Part shown: in pieces, positions 54,695-62,781 of the stretch
Numbering within the stretch: position 1 is the stretch's first letter
How the letters are laid out: every line of letters begins with the position of its first letter
From: Bradyrhizobium sp. C9
GTDB taxonomy: Bacteria; Pseudomonadota; Alphaproteobacteria; Rhizobiales; Xanthobacteraceae
Length of the DNA: 64,000 nucleotides
Direction of reading: 5' to 3'
NCBI RefSeq assembly: GCF_002532045.1
Contig: NZ_NWTG01000013.1
Coordinates: 1-64,000, forward strand
Position numbers and translations under genes: made by a program
The notes under the pieces: model-generated
Seen by the model: only the letters and a program-made list of their open reading frames with translations
Told to the model about the DNA's origin: nothing
Database searches by the model: none

Positions 54695-55036
54695 TCACAG
54701 CGTTTGCAGGAAGTCGACCACCGCGCTGATTTCCTTCTCGCTCAAGATCCGGTTGCGGCCGAACGGCGGCATCACCGTTTGCGGGTTGCGCTTGGTCTCA
54801 TCGGTCACGATCGCGATCAGCTCGTCGCGGCTGTATTTCGCCTTGAGGCCGGTCAGCTCGGGGCCGATCGTACCGGGCAGCTCGCCGCCCTTGATGACAT
54901 GGCAGGTCAGGCAATTGCCCTTGCCGCGGTCAAAGGCGAGCTTTTGGCCCTCGGCGGCGGATTGGGCCTGCGCGGCCATGGCGGTGCCGGCCAGCAGCGC
55001 CAGAACGAGGGCTGGTTTGGAGATAGTGGCGATCAA
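54695..55036 (-). CDS. soxX: Cytochrome c SoxX
   Basis: About 113 residues from a TTG at 55036 that gives a normal signal peptide (IATISKPALVLALLAGTAMA). The haem site is CLTCH and the distal Met lies in TVMPPFGRN. The start is uncertain: longer in-frame options exist but would place odd residues before the signal. First gene of the sox operon. It forms SoxXA(K), which oxidatively joins thiosulfate to SoxY. Confidence 0.85.
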   Translation of the reverse strand: MIATISKPALVLALLAGTAMAAQAQSAAEGQKLAFDRGKGNCLTCHVIKGGELPGTIGPELTGLKAKYSRDELIAIVTDETKRNPQTVMPPFGRNRILSEKEISAVVDFLQTL

Positions 55037-55207
55037 GGACGTTTCCCAGGCTTCAATCTGATGATGCCATCGCAATATAAAGAGTGGAAGCACAAAGGCC
55101 ATCGGCTGGCAACTCGGAGAATAGGCGCGTTGCGACGGGGTTAATGGAAGCGTGGCGGTCCATCCGCCTGTCATGTGTGTGCGGTTGAGCCCTCAAGGAG
55201 AAGCGTA

Positions 55208-55897
55208 GTGGCGGAGTTTGTGGTGGAGTTCGGCAAGGACGGCAGACCGGTCGAGGCGGACGGGCGGCTCGACGCGGCAGCGTTCCATCGCAATCACCAG
55301 CCGATCTGGGCGGTGCTGAAGGACTACCTCGCCGGCCGATCCGGCGACGTGCTGGAGGCCGGCAGCGGCACCGGCCAGCATGTCGTGTATTTCGCCGGCC
55401 AGACGCCCGACATCATTTGGCGGCCGAGCGATCTCCACGCCGCGCATCTGCGCAGCATCGAGGCCTGGCGCGCGTATGCCGGCCTACCAAACATCCGGCC
55501 GCCGCAGCCGATCGATCTGTCCGACCCGGCCTGGTCACCCGTGCCAGCGGACGGCAAAGGTCCGGACAAATTGCTCGCGATCTTCTGCGCCAATGTGATC
55601 CACATCGCGCCGTGGCGCGTGGCCGAGGGGCTGTTCGCGGGTGCCGCGCGGCATCTGCGTGCCGACGGCCGGCTGTTCCTCTACGGCCCGTTCAAGCGCG
55701 GCGGCAAGCATACCGCGCTCAGCAATGCGGTGTTCGACACGTCCTTGCGCGAACGCGACGCCGAATGGGGCGTGCGCGATATCGCTGAGGTCGAGGCGCT
55801 TGCGGAGAGCGTCGGGCTCAAGCTTGACGGGGCCTTCGAGATGCCGGCCAACAACATGATTTTGATGTTTGTGCGGACGGGTGCGGCTCAATCGTAG
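55208..55897 (+). CDS. DUF938 SAM-dependent methyltransferase-like protein
   Basis: 229 residues from the GTG at 55208 (AAGGAG 7 bp upstream). Early FHRNHQPIWAVLKDYLAG and motif I VLEAGSGTGQHVVYFA, then WRPSDLHAAHLRSIEAW and AIFCANVIHIAPW fit DUF938, a class I methyltransferase-like family of unknown substrate. It is divergent from soxX and its stop overlaps the next gene's stop by 10 bp. Confidence 0.85.
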   Translation: MAEFVVEFGKDGRPVEADGRLDAAAFHRNHQPIWAVLKDYLAGRSGDVLEAGSGTGQHVVYFAGQTPDIIWRPSDLHAAHLRSIEAWRAYAGLPNIRPPQPIDLSDPAWSPVPADGKGPDKLLAIFCANVIHIAPWRVAEGLFAGAARHLRADGRLFLYGPFKRGGKHTALSNAVFDTSLRERDAEWGVRDIAEVEALAESVGLKLDGAFEMPANNMILMFVRTGAAQS

Positions 55898-56704
55898 GCC
55901 AGGCACCACGCATCGCCGCGCAGCCAGCAGCGTTCGTCGGGAATCTCGGCATCGCGGTAGAGCCGTGTCACCCTCTGCCAGCCGCCGCGGGCAAAGGCTT
56001 CGGCCAACACTTTTTCGGACGCCTCCTCGCGTCCGCCGTCGCAGGGAATGATCGCGACTGGTGAGATCCAGGTGGCTTGATACTGTACGCCCTCGCGCCG
56101 CACGCGGAACACCGCGCCGGAGCGCGCGATCTGCTCCGGCGCGCCGCCCTTGAATCCTTCATCCGACGTCAGCGGCAGGATCAGGCGGCCGCCGTCGGCA
56201 AGCCCGTCGAGCCATCGCGCGGCGGGCTGGGTGCAGCCGGCATTGACATAGATCACGTCGGCTGGATCGAACGATGCGCGCGTGCCGTCGCCTGCGATGA
56301 TCTCGACATTCGGATAGGGGGCGAGATTGGCGCGGGCGCGCGCGGCAAGCTCCGGGTCGTATTCGATGCCGGTGACGCGGCCGGCCGGTCCGGCCAGATG
56401 CGCGAGGAGCGCCGTGTAGTAGCCTGTGCCCGTCCCGATATGCACCACATGCTCGCCGCTAGCCGGCGCGGCGTGGTGCATGAGATAGGCGTGCAGCGAC
56501 GGCTGACCGTTGTTGAGGCGGCGCTCGGGCAACAGCGCGACCAGATCGTTGGTGTAGAGGTAGACCGGATCGGCATCGGGCGTCGGCGCGTAGTCGCGGC
56601 CCCATCGCAGCATCAGCCAGGGTCCCGGGCCGACGAAATGCGGCGGCCATGATCTGCTTGGCATAGGCGGCTCGTATGATGCGGAGTTCGGCTTGCGGGT
56701 CCAT
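55888..56704 (-). pseudogene. Frameshifted protein-L-isoaspartate methyltransferase-like gene
   Basis: Reading from the ATG at 56704 gives MDPQAELRIIRAAYAKQIMA, the usual start of this family, but that frame then runs into nonsense. The continuation, FVGPGPWLMLRWGRDY then APTPDADPVYLYTNDLV and the SAM motif VVHIGTGTGYYTALL, is in another frame starting near 56640. Homologues normally have about 20-25 residues between these two parts, so a deletion that is not a multiple of three is likely. The second frame alone could start at an ATG at 56664 (258 residues) without a Shine-Dalgarno. I call it a probable pseudogene. Confidence 0.6.
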
Positions 56705-56731
56705 CACTGCTGCCTGCCTTGTATTGTGTGA

Positions 56732-56755
56732 TTTGACACACCGACGTGTGTGAAA
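56732..56755. promoter_or_regulatory. Operator-like palindrome in front of hicB
   Basis: TTTGACACAC (56732-56741) and GTGTGTGAAA (56746-56755) are near-perfect arms (one mismatched pair) around CGAC, 28 bp before the hicB ATG and in the divergent region with the methyltransferase-like gene. HicB proteins with a ribbon-helix-helix domain usually bind such sites in their own promoter. Confidence 0.55.
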
Positions 56756-56782
56756 TAGCATACTTCAACGACGGAGGCCAGA

Positions 56783-57280
56783 ATGAAGAGACGGCTTTAT
56801 CCGGCCGTGCTAGAGCGCGGACCGCGCGGCGCGTTCGGGGCGTGGTTTCCCGACTTTCCCGGCTGTGTCGCCGGCGGCAAGTCGCAGGAGGAGGCGATCG
56901 AGCGCGCCGAGCATGCGCTGGCGCAGGCGGTGGACGGCTGGGTCGAGCAGGGCCACCCGCTGCCGGAGCCGACGCCGATCGAGCGGATCGTGCCGCCGAA
57001 GGGCTCCGATGTGGCCGCCTTCTTCATGGTGGGCGTCGATCCGCCCGATCCGTCCGAGCGCGTCAACGTCTATCTGCCGAAGAGCCTGATCGCGCGCATC
57101 GACAAGCGCGCCGCCGAGCTCGGCATGAGCCGTTCGAGCTTCTTCGGCTTTGCCAGTTCGCTCGCGCTCGAATGGCCGGGCGGCTATCCGCGCGGCGCCC
57201 CGATCGCGCCGCGCTCCAAGGTGCACAAGACCGGCGCGCTGCGCGCCGAGAAGCGGCCGGGCAAGAAGCCTGTGCGGTAG
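56783..57280 (+). CDS. HicB-family antitoxin-like protein without HicA partner
   Basis: 165 residues, GGAGG upstream. The N-terminal HicB fold (YPAVLERGPRGAFGAWFPDF, then PGCVAGGKSQEEAIERAEHAL) is a degenerate RNase H. The C-terminal ribbon-helix-helix has VNVYLPKSLIARIDKRAAEL. The C-terminus is basic (EKRPGKKPVR). A normal HicA toxin (about 60 residues) is not present in the 78 bp upstream or in the following repeat region. It may be a solitary regulator. Confidence 0.82.
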   Translation: MKRRLYPAVLERGPRGAFGAWFPDFPGCVAGGKSQEEAIERAEHALAQAVDGWVEQGHPLPEPTPIERIVPPKGSDVAAFFMVGVDPPDPSERVNVYLPKSLIARIDKRAAELGMSRSSFFGFASSLALEWPGGYPRGAPIAPRSKVHKTGALRAEKRPGKKPVR

Positions 57281-57305
57281 GTGACGCGCGATACAACAGG
57301 CGTGA

Positions 57306-57440
57306 CGTCGTCCTGGCGAAAGCCAGGCCCCATTACCCCAAATGCTGGTTGTTGCACGTAGCTGGGGCGGCGATCCCTCTCGCAACAAGACTCGGTGGTT
57401 ACGGGTCCCGGCTGCCGCCAGGACGACGCCGGAGTGTCGG
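57306..57440. repeat. Family A facing repeat pair (A5)
   Basis: Left unit 57306-57340 (GTCGTCCTGGCGAAAGCCAG, then GCCCCATTACCC) and right unit 57398-57440 (TTACGGGTCCCGGCTGCCGC, then CAGGACGACG). The right unit's two arms are now mismatched, so this copy is decaying. It separates hicB from the MFS gene. Confidence 0.8.
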
Positions 57441-57573
57441 TGTTCGACCTGGCCAACAACCGTGCGCCTCCCGCATGGCCTTCGTCCGTTTGCGCCGGTT
57501 GATCGGCCTGCACCTGCTCTCCATAGTGCGCGCGATTGGAGGCTCCCGCCGGGGCTTCAAGGCGGGATTTCAG

Positions 57574-58818
57574 ATGATCGACGTGACGGCTGCGAACGAG
57601 ACGACCGATGACGCGCGGGCGCGCAGCAATGTGTGGCGGCTTGCGGCGGCGCAGGCGCTGACAGGTGCAAATTCGGCCGTGATCTTCGCCACCGGCTCGA
57701 TCGTCGGCGCGACGCTGGCGCCCGACATCTCGCTCGCGACGGTGCCGCTCTCGATGTATGTGCTGGGCCTTGCCGCCGGCACGCTGCCGACCGGCGCGAT
57801 CTCGCGCGCTTACGGCCGGCGCGTCGCTTTCATCGTTGGCACCTTCTGCGGCACGCTCACCGGTGCGCTCGGCGCCTGGGCGATCCTGCACTCGTCGTTC
57901 TGGCTGTTCTGCGGTGCGACCTTCCTCGGCGGGCTCTATGGCGCCGTCGCGCAGTCCTATCGCTTCGCCGCCGCCGATGGCGCCAGCGTCGCGTTCCGGC
58001 CCAAGGCGGTGTCGTGGGTGATGGCCGGCGGCGTATTCGCCGGCGTGCTCGGGCCGCAACTCGTGCAATGGACCATGGACATCTGGCCGCCTTATCTGTT
58101 CGCGTTCTCCTTCGTGATGCAGGCGCTGGTCGCGCTGGTGGCGATGGCGGTGCTGTCGGGTGTCGACGCGCCGAAGCCCGCGGCGGCGGATCTGCATGGC
58201 GGCCGCCCGCTGCTCGAGATCGCGAGGCAGCCGCGCTTCATCGCCGCTGCGCTGTGCGGCGTGATCGCCTATCCGATGATGAATCTGGTGATGACCTCGG
58301 CGCCGCTCGCCATGAAGATGTGCGGGCTGTCGGTCAGCGATTCCAATTTCGGCATCCAGTGGCACATCGTGGCGATGTACGGCCCGAGCTTCTTCACGGG
58401 CTCGCTGATCGCCCGCTTCGGTGCGCCCGTCATCGTCGCGCTCGGGCTGGCGCTGGAGGCGGTGGCCGCGATGATCGGGCTGTCAGGCATCACCGCGCCT
58501 CACTTCTGGGCGACACTGTTCGTGCTCGGCATCGGCTGGAACTTCGCATTCGTCGGCGCCTCCGCGCTGGTGCTGGAGACGCACCGGCCGCAGGAACGCA
58601 ACAAGGTGCAGGCGTTCAACGATTTCCTGGTGTTCGGCATGATGGCGATCGGCTCGTTCTCGTCGGGCCAGCTGCTGGCGCATTACGGCTGGAACGCCGT
58701 CAACATGGTGGTGTTTCCGCCGGTGCTGCTCGGGCTCGTCGTGCTGTTGCTTGCGTCATTCGCCAAGCGGCGGGCGAAATTGCGTGCGGTGGAAGAAATC
58801 CCGGACGCCGGCATCTAA
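57574..58818 (+). CDS. MFS transporter, YgaY/Bcr-like
   Basis: 414 residues from the ATG at 57574; an in-frame ATG at 57475 adds 33 unusual residues. Twelve predicted helices. NSAVIFATGSIVGATLAPD, RAYGRRVAFIVGTFCGTLTG (motif A-like), and a C-terminal NKVQAFNDFLVFGMMAIGSF, then SSGQLLAHYGWNAVN. Substrate unknown. Stands downstream of a family A repeat. Confidence 0.85.
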   Translation: MIDVTAANETTDDARARSNVWRLAAAQALTGANSAVIFATGSIVGATLAPDISLATVPLSMYVLGLAAGTLPTGAISRAYGRRVAFIVGTFCGTLTGALGAWAILHSSFWLFCGATFLGGLYGAVAQSYRFAAADGASVAFRPKAVSWVMAGGVFAGVLGPQLVQWTMDIWPPYLFAFSFVMQALVALVAMAVLSGVDAPKPAAADLHGGRPLLEIARQPRFIAAALCGVIAYPMMNLVMTSAPLAMKMCGLSVSDSNFGIQWHIVAMYGPSFFTGSLIARFGAPVIVALGLALEAVAAMIGLSGITAPHFWATLFVLGIGWNFAFVGASALVLETHRPQERNKVQAFNDFLVFGMMAIGSFSSGQLLAHYGWNAVNMVVFPPVLLGLVVLLLASFAKRRAKLRAVEEIPDAGI

Positions 58819-58937
58819 TTTCCTGCTGCCAATTGCTGACACTTCGACCGGTTTCGAAATGATCGGCTTGCAAGGCTGCTCACATCGTGGGAACGGATTT
58901 AATCCGGCCCTGACGATGTGAGAAGCAAGAGCAAGAA

Positions 58938-60152
58938 ATGGACACATCATCACCCGCGCTGCATGACGAATCCGCGCTCGGCTATGAGGGCTGGCGCATT
59001 GTCGTCGTCTGCTTCCTGCTTGCGACCTTTGGCTGGGGATTGGGCTTCTATGGACAGAGCGTCTATGTCGCCGAGCTGCAGCGGCTGCACGGCTGGCCGG
59101 CGTCGCTGATCTCGTCGGGCACGACCTTCTTCTATTTGTTCGGCGCCGCGCTGGTGGCCTTCGTCAGCGAGGCGATCAAGGCGTTCGGTGCGCGCAGCTG
59201 CCTGATCGCGGGCACCCTCGCGATGGCCGTCGCGGCGGTTGCGATCGGCGAGGTGCGCGAGCCCTGGCAGCTCTATCTCGCCGATGCGCTATTGGCGTTC
59301 GGCTGGGCCGGCACCAGCCTTGGCATCATCACCAACACGCTTGGCCTGTGGTTCGACAAGAAGCGCGGCATGGCGATCAGCCTGGCGCTGAACGGCGCCA
59401 GCTTCGGCGGCATCGTCGGCGTCCCGCTGCTGGTTGCCGGCATCGGTTATTTCGGCTTCTCCGGCGCGATGATCGCAGCCGCGGTGGCGCTCGTCGTGGT
59501 GATGGTGCCGGTCATCCTGATCTTCGTCGGGCGGCCGCCAGTGCATCTGCACGCGGTGACGTCAGCGGCGGCCGATGCGCCGTCGGCGACCCAGGTGCGC
59601 GCCCGGGCGCTGCGCGACATCCGCTTCCTCTCGGTCTCGATCGCCTTCGCGCTGGTGCTGTTCGCCCAGGTCGGCTTCATCGTGCATCTGATCGCCTATC
59701 TCGACCAGGTGATCGGCCGCGAGCGGGCCACGGTGGCGATGGCGCTGCTGACCGCGATGGCCGTGGTCGGCCGGGTCTCGTTCTCCTTCGTGATCGACCG
59801 GCTCAACCAGCGGCTGGCGTCGGCGCTGTCCTTTGTCAGCCAGGCGGTCGCGCTCGTCGTCATCATCAATGTGCACAACGACATCGCCCAGATCGCCGCC
59901 TGCGCGCTGTTCGGCTTCTCGGTCGGCAATCTGATCACGCTGCCGGCGCTGATCGTGCAGCGCGAGTTCGATCCGCGCGCGTTCGGCGTGCTGGTCAGCC
60001 TGATCACTGCGATCAACCAGATCACCTACGCCTTCGGCCCCGGCGTGATCGGGCTGTTGCACGACCTCTCGGGCAGCTACGCGCTGCCGTTCTATGGCTG
60101 TATCGGGCTGGAGCTGATCGCGGCGGCGGCGATCATGACGAAGGGGAAGTAG
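58938..60152 (+). CDS. MFS transporter, oxalate/formate antiporter-like (OFA type)
   Basis: 404 residues with 12 predicted helices. WGLGFYGQSVYVAELQRLHG, GTSLGIITNTLGLWFDKKRG and ALNGASFGGIVGVPLLVAGI are patterns seen in MFS carriers of the monocarboxylate/OFA type. The C-terminal TAINQITYAFGPGVIGLLHD is conserved in that group. Its stop codon falls within a remnant of a family E repeat (TAGCCC). Substrate unknown. Confidence 0.82.
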   Translation: MDTSSPALHDESALGYEGWRIVVVCFLLATFGWGLGFYGQSVYVAELQRLHGWPASLISSGTTFFYLFGAALVAFVSEAIKAFGARSCLIAGTLAMAVAAVAIGEVREPWQLYLADALLAFGWAGTSLGIITNTLGLWFDKKRGMAISLALNGASFGGIVGVPLLVAGIGYFGFSGAMIAAAVALVVVMVPVILIFVGRPPVHLHAVTSAAADAPSATQVRARALRDIRFLSVSIAFALVLFAQVGFIVHLIAYLDQVIGRERATVAMALLTAMAVVGRVSFSFVIDRLNQRLASALSFVSQAVALVVIINVHNDIAQIAACALFGFSVGNLITLPALIVQREFDPRAFGVLVSLITAINQITYAFGPGVIGLLHDLSGSYALPFYGCIGLELIAAAAIMTKGK

Positions 60153-60177
60153 CCCCGTTGGCTCACCCGGGCTACGA
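60150..60177. repeat. Remnant of a family E repeat
   Basis: TAGCCC on the left and CCCGGGCTACGA on the right are the ends of the 62.05 kb element, with the centre deleted. The MFS stop TAG is part of it. Confidence 0.5.
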
Positions 60178-60597
60178 TTTCTTTCGTGATTTCTTCTCGC
60201 CGATCTTGCCGGCCGCGGCGACCCGCAGCAGGCGGCGGAAGGTCGGGCATTCCATGTGGCTCGGCGCGGGACAGACGGCGGCGTGGCGCAGGCCATCGCG
60301 CATCGCGTTGAGCCGGCGGATGGTGCGGTCGAGCTCGTCGGCCTTCGCCGCGAGCAATTTCCGGTCGATGCGCGGCCTGCCGTCGGGCGCGAACATTTTT
60401 GCGATCTCGTCGAGCGCGAAGCCGGAGGCGCGGCCTAGCGCGATCAGCGCCAGCCGGTCCAGCACGCCCGGATCGAACAGCCGGCGCAGCCCGCGCCGTC
60501 CATGCGAGGCGATCAGCCCCTTTTCCTCGTAGAAGCGCAAGGTCGAGGCGCGAACGCCCGATAAATGCGCCACCTCCGCGATGTCGATGTCCCGCAT
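60172..60597 (-). CDS. MerR-family transcriptional regulator
   Basis: 141 residues. The winged helix-turn-helix starts IAEVAHLSGVRASTLRFYEE, then KGLIASHGRRGLRRLFD, and a dimerisation coiled coil follows (about 80-115). Two Cys in VCPAPSHMECPTFRRLL could sense metal or redox, as in SoxR/CueR types, but the spacing does not match a named subgroup. The tail is very basic. It is divergent from the methyltransferase/DUF2938 operon, its probable target. Confidence 0.88.
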   Translation of the reverse strand: MRDIDIAEVAHLSGVRASTLRFYEEKGLIASHGRRGLRRLFDPGVLDRLALIALGRASGFALDEIAKMFAPDGRPRIDRKLLAAKADELDRTIRRLNAMRDGLRHAAVCPAPSHMECPTFRRLLRVAAAGKIGEKKSRKKS

Positions 60598-60601
60598 GGC
60601 C

Positions 60602-60632
60602 TTGACCTCAAGTTCACTTGAACTGGCAGTGT
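60602..60632 (+). promoter_or_regulatory. MerR-type promoter with 19-bp spacer and dyad
   Basis: TTGACC (60602-60607) and CAGTGT (60627-60632) flank a 19-base spacer containing TCAAGT, TC, ACTTGA. A lengthened spacer with a central dyad is the hallmark of MerR activation. It drives the methyltransferase operon starting at 60694. Confidence 0.65.
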
Positions 60633-60693
60633 GCCGCCAGGCGCTTGCGCGAGGCAAGCACCAGGACAGGTAAATACGCAAGAGGACGAGATC

Positions 60694-61557
60694 ATGAGTG
60701 CCACACCGCAGGCCGAGGACGAGCAGGTCAGACTCTGGAACGGCGCTGCCGGACTTGCCTGGGTCGAGACGCGCGACGTGCTCGAAGCGATGTTCAAGCC
60801 GCTTGAAGCGCTGCTCGTCCGGGCGGTGGCCGATGCCGCGGCCAGCCATGTGCTCGATATCGGCTGCGGCACGGGCGCCACGACAATCGCCGTCGCTCAC
60901 ATGCTCGGCCCGCAAGGGCATTGCACCGGCATCGACATCTCCGCACCGATGATCGCGGCGGCGCGCGTCCGCGCGGAGCGGGAGGGGCTATCTACCGACT
61001 TCATCTGCGCCGACGCGCAGACCCATGGCTTTGCGCAGGCGAATTTCGACATCATCATCTCGCGCCTTGGCGTGATGTTCTTTGCCGATCCGGTGCAGGC
61101 CTTCGCCAATCTGCGCCGCGCGGCCCGGCCGGGTGCGGCGCTTCGCTTCATCGCGTGGCGGGACGCCGCCGAGAACCTGTTCATGACCACGGCAGAGCGC
61201 GCGGCAAAGCCGCTGCTGCCCGATCTTCCGGCGCGGCGCCCCGATGCGCCGGGGCAGTTCGGCTTCGCGGACCGGGAGCGGGTCGCGCGCATCCTGGAGG
61301 ATAGCGGCTGGGACGCGGTCGCGATCGAGCCGGTCGATGTCGCCTTGAGCTTTCCGGCATCGGAGCTGACCCGTTACGTGAGTTGGCTCGGCCCGGTCGG
61401 TACGACGCTGCAGGGGATGGAAAAGCCGCGTCGCACAGAGGTGATCGAGACCGTGCGCGGCGCCTTCGACCGTTACATCCACGGCAACGAGATTCGCTTC
61501 ACCGCGGCCTGCTGGATGGTCGCGGCGAGCGCGCCAGTGGAGGCTGCGCATGGTTGA
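60694..61557 (+). CDS. Class I SAM-dependent methyltransferase (UbiE-like)
   Basis: 287 residues from the ATG at 60694 (GAGGA upstream). Motif I VLDIGCGTGATTIAVA, then GIDISAPMIAAARVRA, FIICADAQ-like FICADAQTHGFAQANFDI and LRRAARPGAALRFIAW. The C-terminal extension resembles methyltransferases beside MerR regulators. It overlaps the DUF2938 gene by 8 bp. Substrate unknown. Confidence 0.85.
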   Translation: MSATPQAEDEQVRLWNGAAGLAWVETRDVLEAMFKPLEALLVRAVADAAASHVLDIGCGTGATTIAVAHMLGPQGHCTGIDISAPMIAAARVRAEREGLSTDFICADAQTHGFAQANFDIIISRLGVMFFADPVQAFANLRRAARPGAALRFIAWRDAAENLFMTTAERAAKPLLPDLPARRPDAPGQFGFADRERVARILEDSGWDAVAIEPVDVALSFPASELTRYVSWLGPVGTTLQGMEKPRRTEVIETVRGAFDRYIHGNEIRFTAACWMVAASAPVEAAHG

Positions 61558-62053
61558 CGCCGTGGATTTTTTGACAAGTGCGGTGCTGATCGGGACCGGC
61601 GCGACGATCGTGATGGATGTCTGGGGCATGGTCCGCACGCGGCTGCTTGGCATGCCGTCGCTGGACTATGCCCTGGTCGGCCGCTGGCTCGGCCATCTCG
61701 CATCGGGCCGCCTGCGGCACGAGCGCATCGCCGCGTCACCGCAGGTCGCGGGCGAACGGGTGATCGGATGGTCCGCGCATTATCTGATCGGGATCGGCTT
61801 TGCCGGCGTGCTGCTTGCGATCTTCGGCCCTGATTGGGCGCGGCAGCCGACCATCGCTCCGGCGCTGATCGTCGGGATCGGCAGCGTGGCCGCGCCGTTC
61901 CTGGTAATGCAGCCCGCGATGGGCGCCGGCATCGCCGCGAGCCGAACGCCCCGTCCATGGGCGGCGCGGCTGCAGAGCGTCCTGACGCATGCGGTGTTCG
62001 GCATCGGGCTCTACGCTGCGGGTTGGCTCGCGCACCTATTACTGGACCCGTAG
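61550..62053 (+). CDS. DUF2938-family membrane protein
   Basis: 167 residues with four hydrophobic segments (about LTSAVLIGTGATIVMDVWG, HYLIGIGFAGVLLAIFG, PALIVGIGSVAAPFLVMQ and LTHAVFGIGLYAAGWLAHLL). The GHLASGRLRHERIA segment is typical of DUF2938. It is translated with the preceding methyltransferase (8 bp overlap). Its stop TAG (62051-62053) is the first triplet of a family E repeat. Confidence 0.8.
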   Translation: MVDAVDFLTSAVLIGTGATIVMDVWGMVRTRLLGMPSLDYALVGRWLGHLASGRLRHERIAASPQVAGERVIGWSAHYLIGIGFAGVLLAIFGPDWARQPTIAPALIVGIGSVAAPFLVMQPAMGAGIAASRTPRPWAARLQSVLTHAVFGIGLYAAGWLAHLLLDP

Positions 62054-62137
62054 CCCGGATGGAGCGAAGCGTTATCCGGGAGCAGTATCGCCTCACGGAG
62101 CGAACCCCGGATTTCGCTGCGCTCATCCGGGCTACAA
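62051..62137. repeat. Family E palindromic repeat (E2)
   Basis: TAGCCCGGATGGAGCGAAGC, then TTATCCGGG, is answered by CCCCGGATTTCGCTGCGCTC, then ATCCGGGCTA. Close match to E1 at 48.7 kb. It gives the stop codon of the DUF2938 gene and separates it from the convergent VOC gene. Confidence 0.85.
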
Positions 62138-62151
62138 TCCGCGTTGCGGAA

Positions 62152-62646
62152 TTACGCCGCCCGCTGCTTCAAGAGATCTTCCAGATCCAGCCGTCGCGTG
62201 AACATCGACAGCTTGCCGTCGGCGCTGCGCGGCCATTCGGCTTCGGGCCGGTCCCAATAGAGCTCGACGCCGTTCTCGTCGGGATCGCGCAAATAGAGCG
62301 CCTGGCTGACGCCGTGGTCGCTGGCGCCATCAAGCTGGATGCCGGCCGACAGCACCCGATGCAGCGCATCGGCGAGCGCCGGGCGGGTCGGATAAAGGAT
62401 GGCGGTGTGGAACAGGCCGGTGGTGCCGGGCGGAGGCGGACGGCCGCCCTTGCTCTCCCAGGTGTTGAGGCCGATGTGGTGGTGATAGCCGCCGGCCGAG
62501 ATGAAGGCCGCGTCCGTCCCCAAGCGCTGCTGTAATTCGAAGCCGAGCACGCCGCAATAGAAGCCGAGCGCCCGCTCGAGATCGGCGACCTTGAGGTGCA
62601 CATGCCCGATCCGCGTGCCCGCGATGATGGGGGGATTTTCCGGCAT
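62152..62646 (-). CDS. VOC-family (glyoxalase/extradiol dioxygenase-like) protein
   Basis: 164 residues from the ATG at 62646 (GGAG upstream). Single vicinal-oxygen-chelate fold: GHVHLKVADLERALGFYCGV, GGYHHHIGLNTWES, FHTAILYPTRPALADALH, and YLRDPDENGVELYWDRP. Metal residues H (GHVHLKV), H (GYHHHIG) and E (NGVELYW) are visible. The closest group is catechol-2,3-dioxygenase-like/CatE. Substrate unknown. Confidence 0.88.
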   Translation of the reverse strand: MPENPPIIAGTRIGHVHLKVADLERALGFYCGVLGFELQQRLGTDAAFISAGGYHHHIGLNTWESKGGRPPPPGTTGLFHTAILYPTRPALADALHRVLSAGIQLDGASDHGVSQALYLRDPDENGVELYWDRPEAEWPRSADGKLSMFTRRLDLEDLLKQRAA

Positions 62647-62781
62647 GACCTGGCTCCGTTGGCATCCATGCCTTGCCGTCAGGGGCAAGGCTTCGCCGCC
62701 TGATATAATCCGGATTTGCCGGGGCCGGAGCATCCATTCGGAAACCCAGCGTTTCCGAACGGCGCCGTGGTTCGGCTGGTC

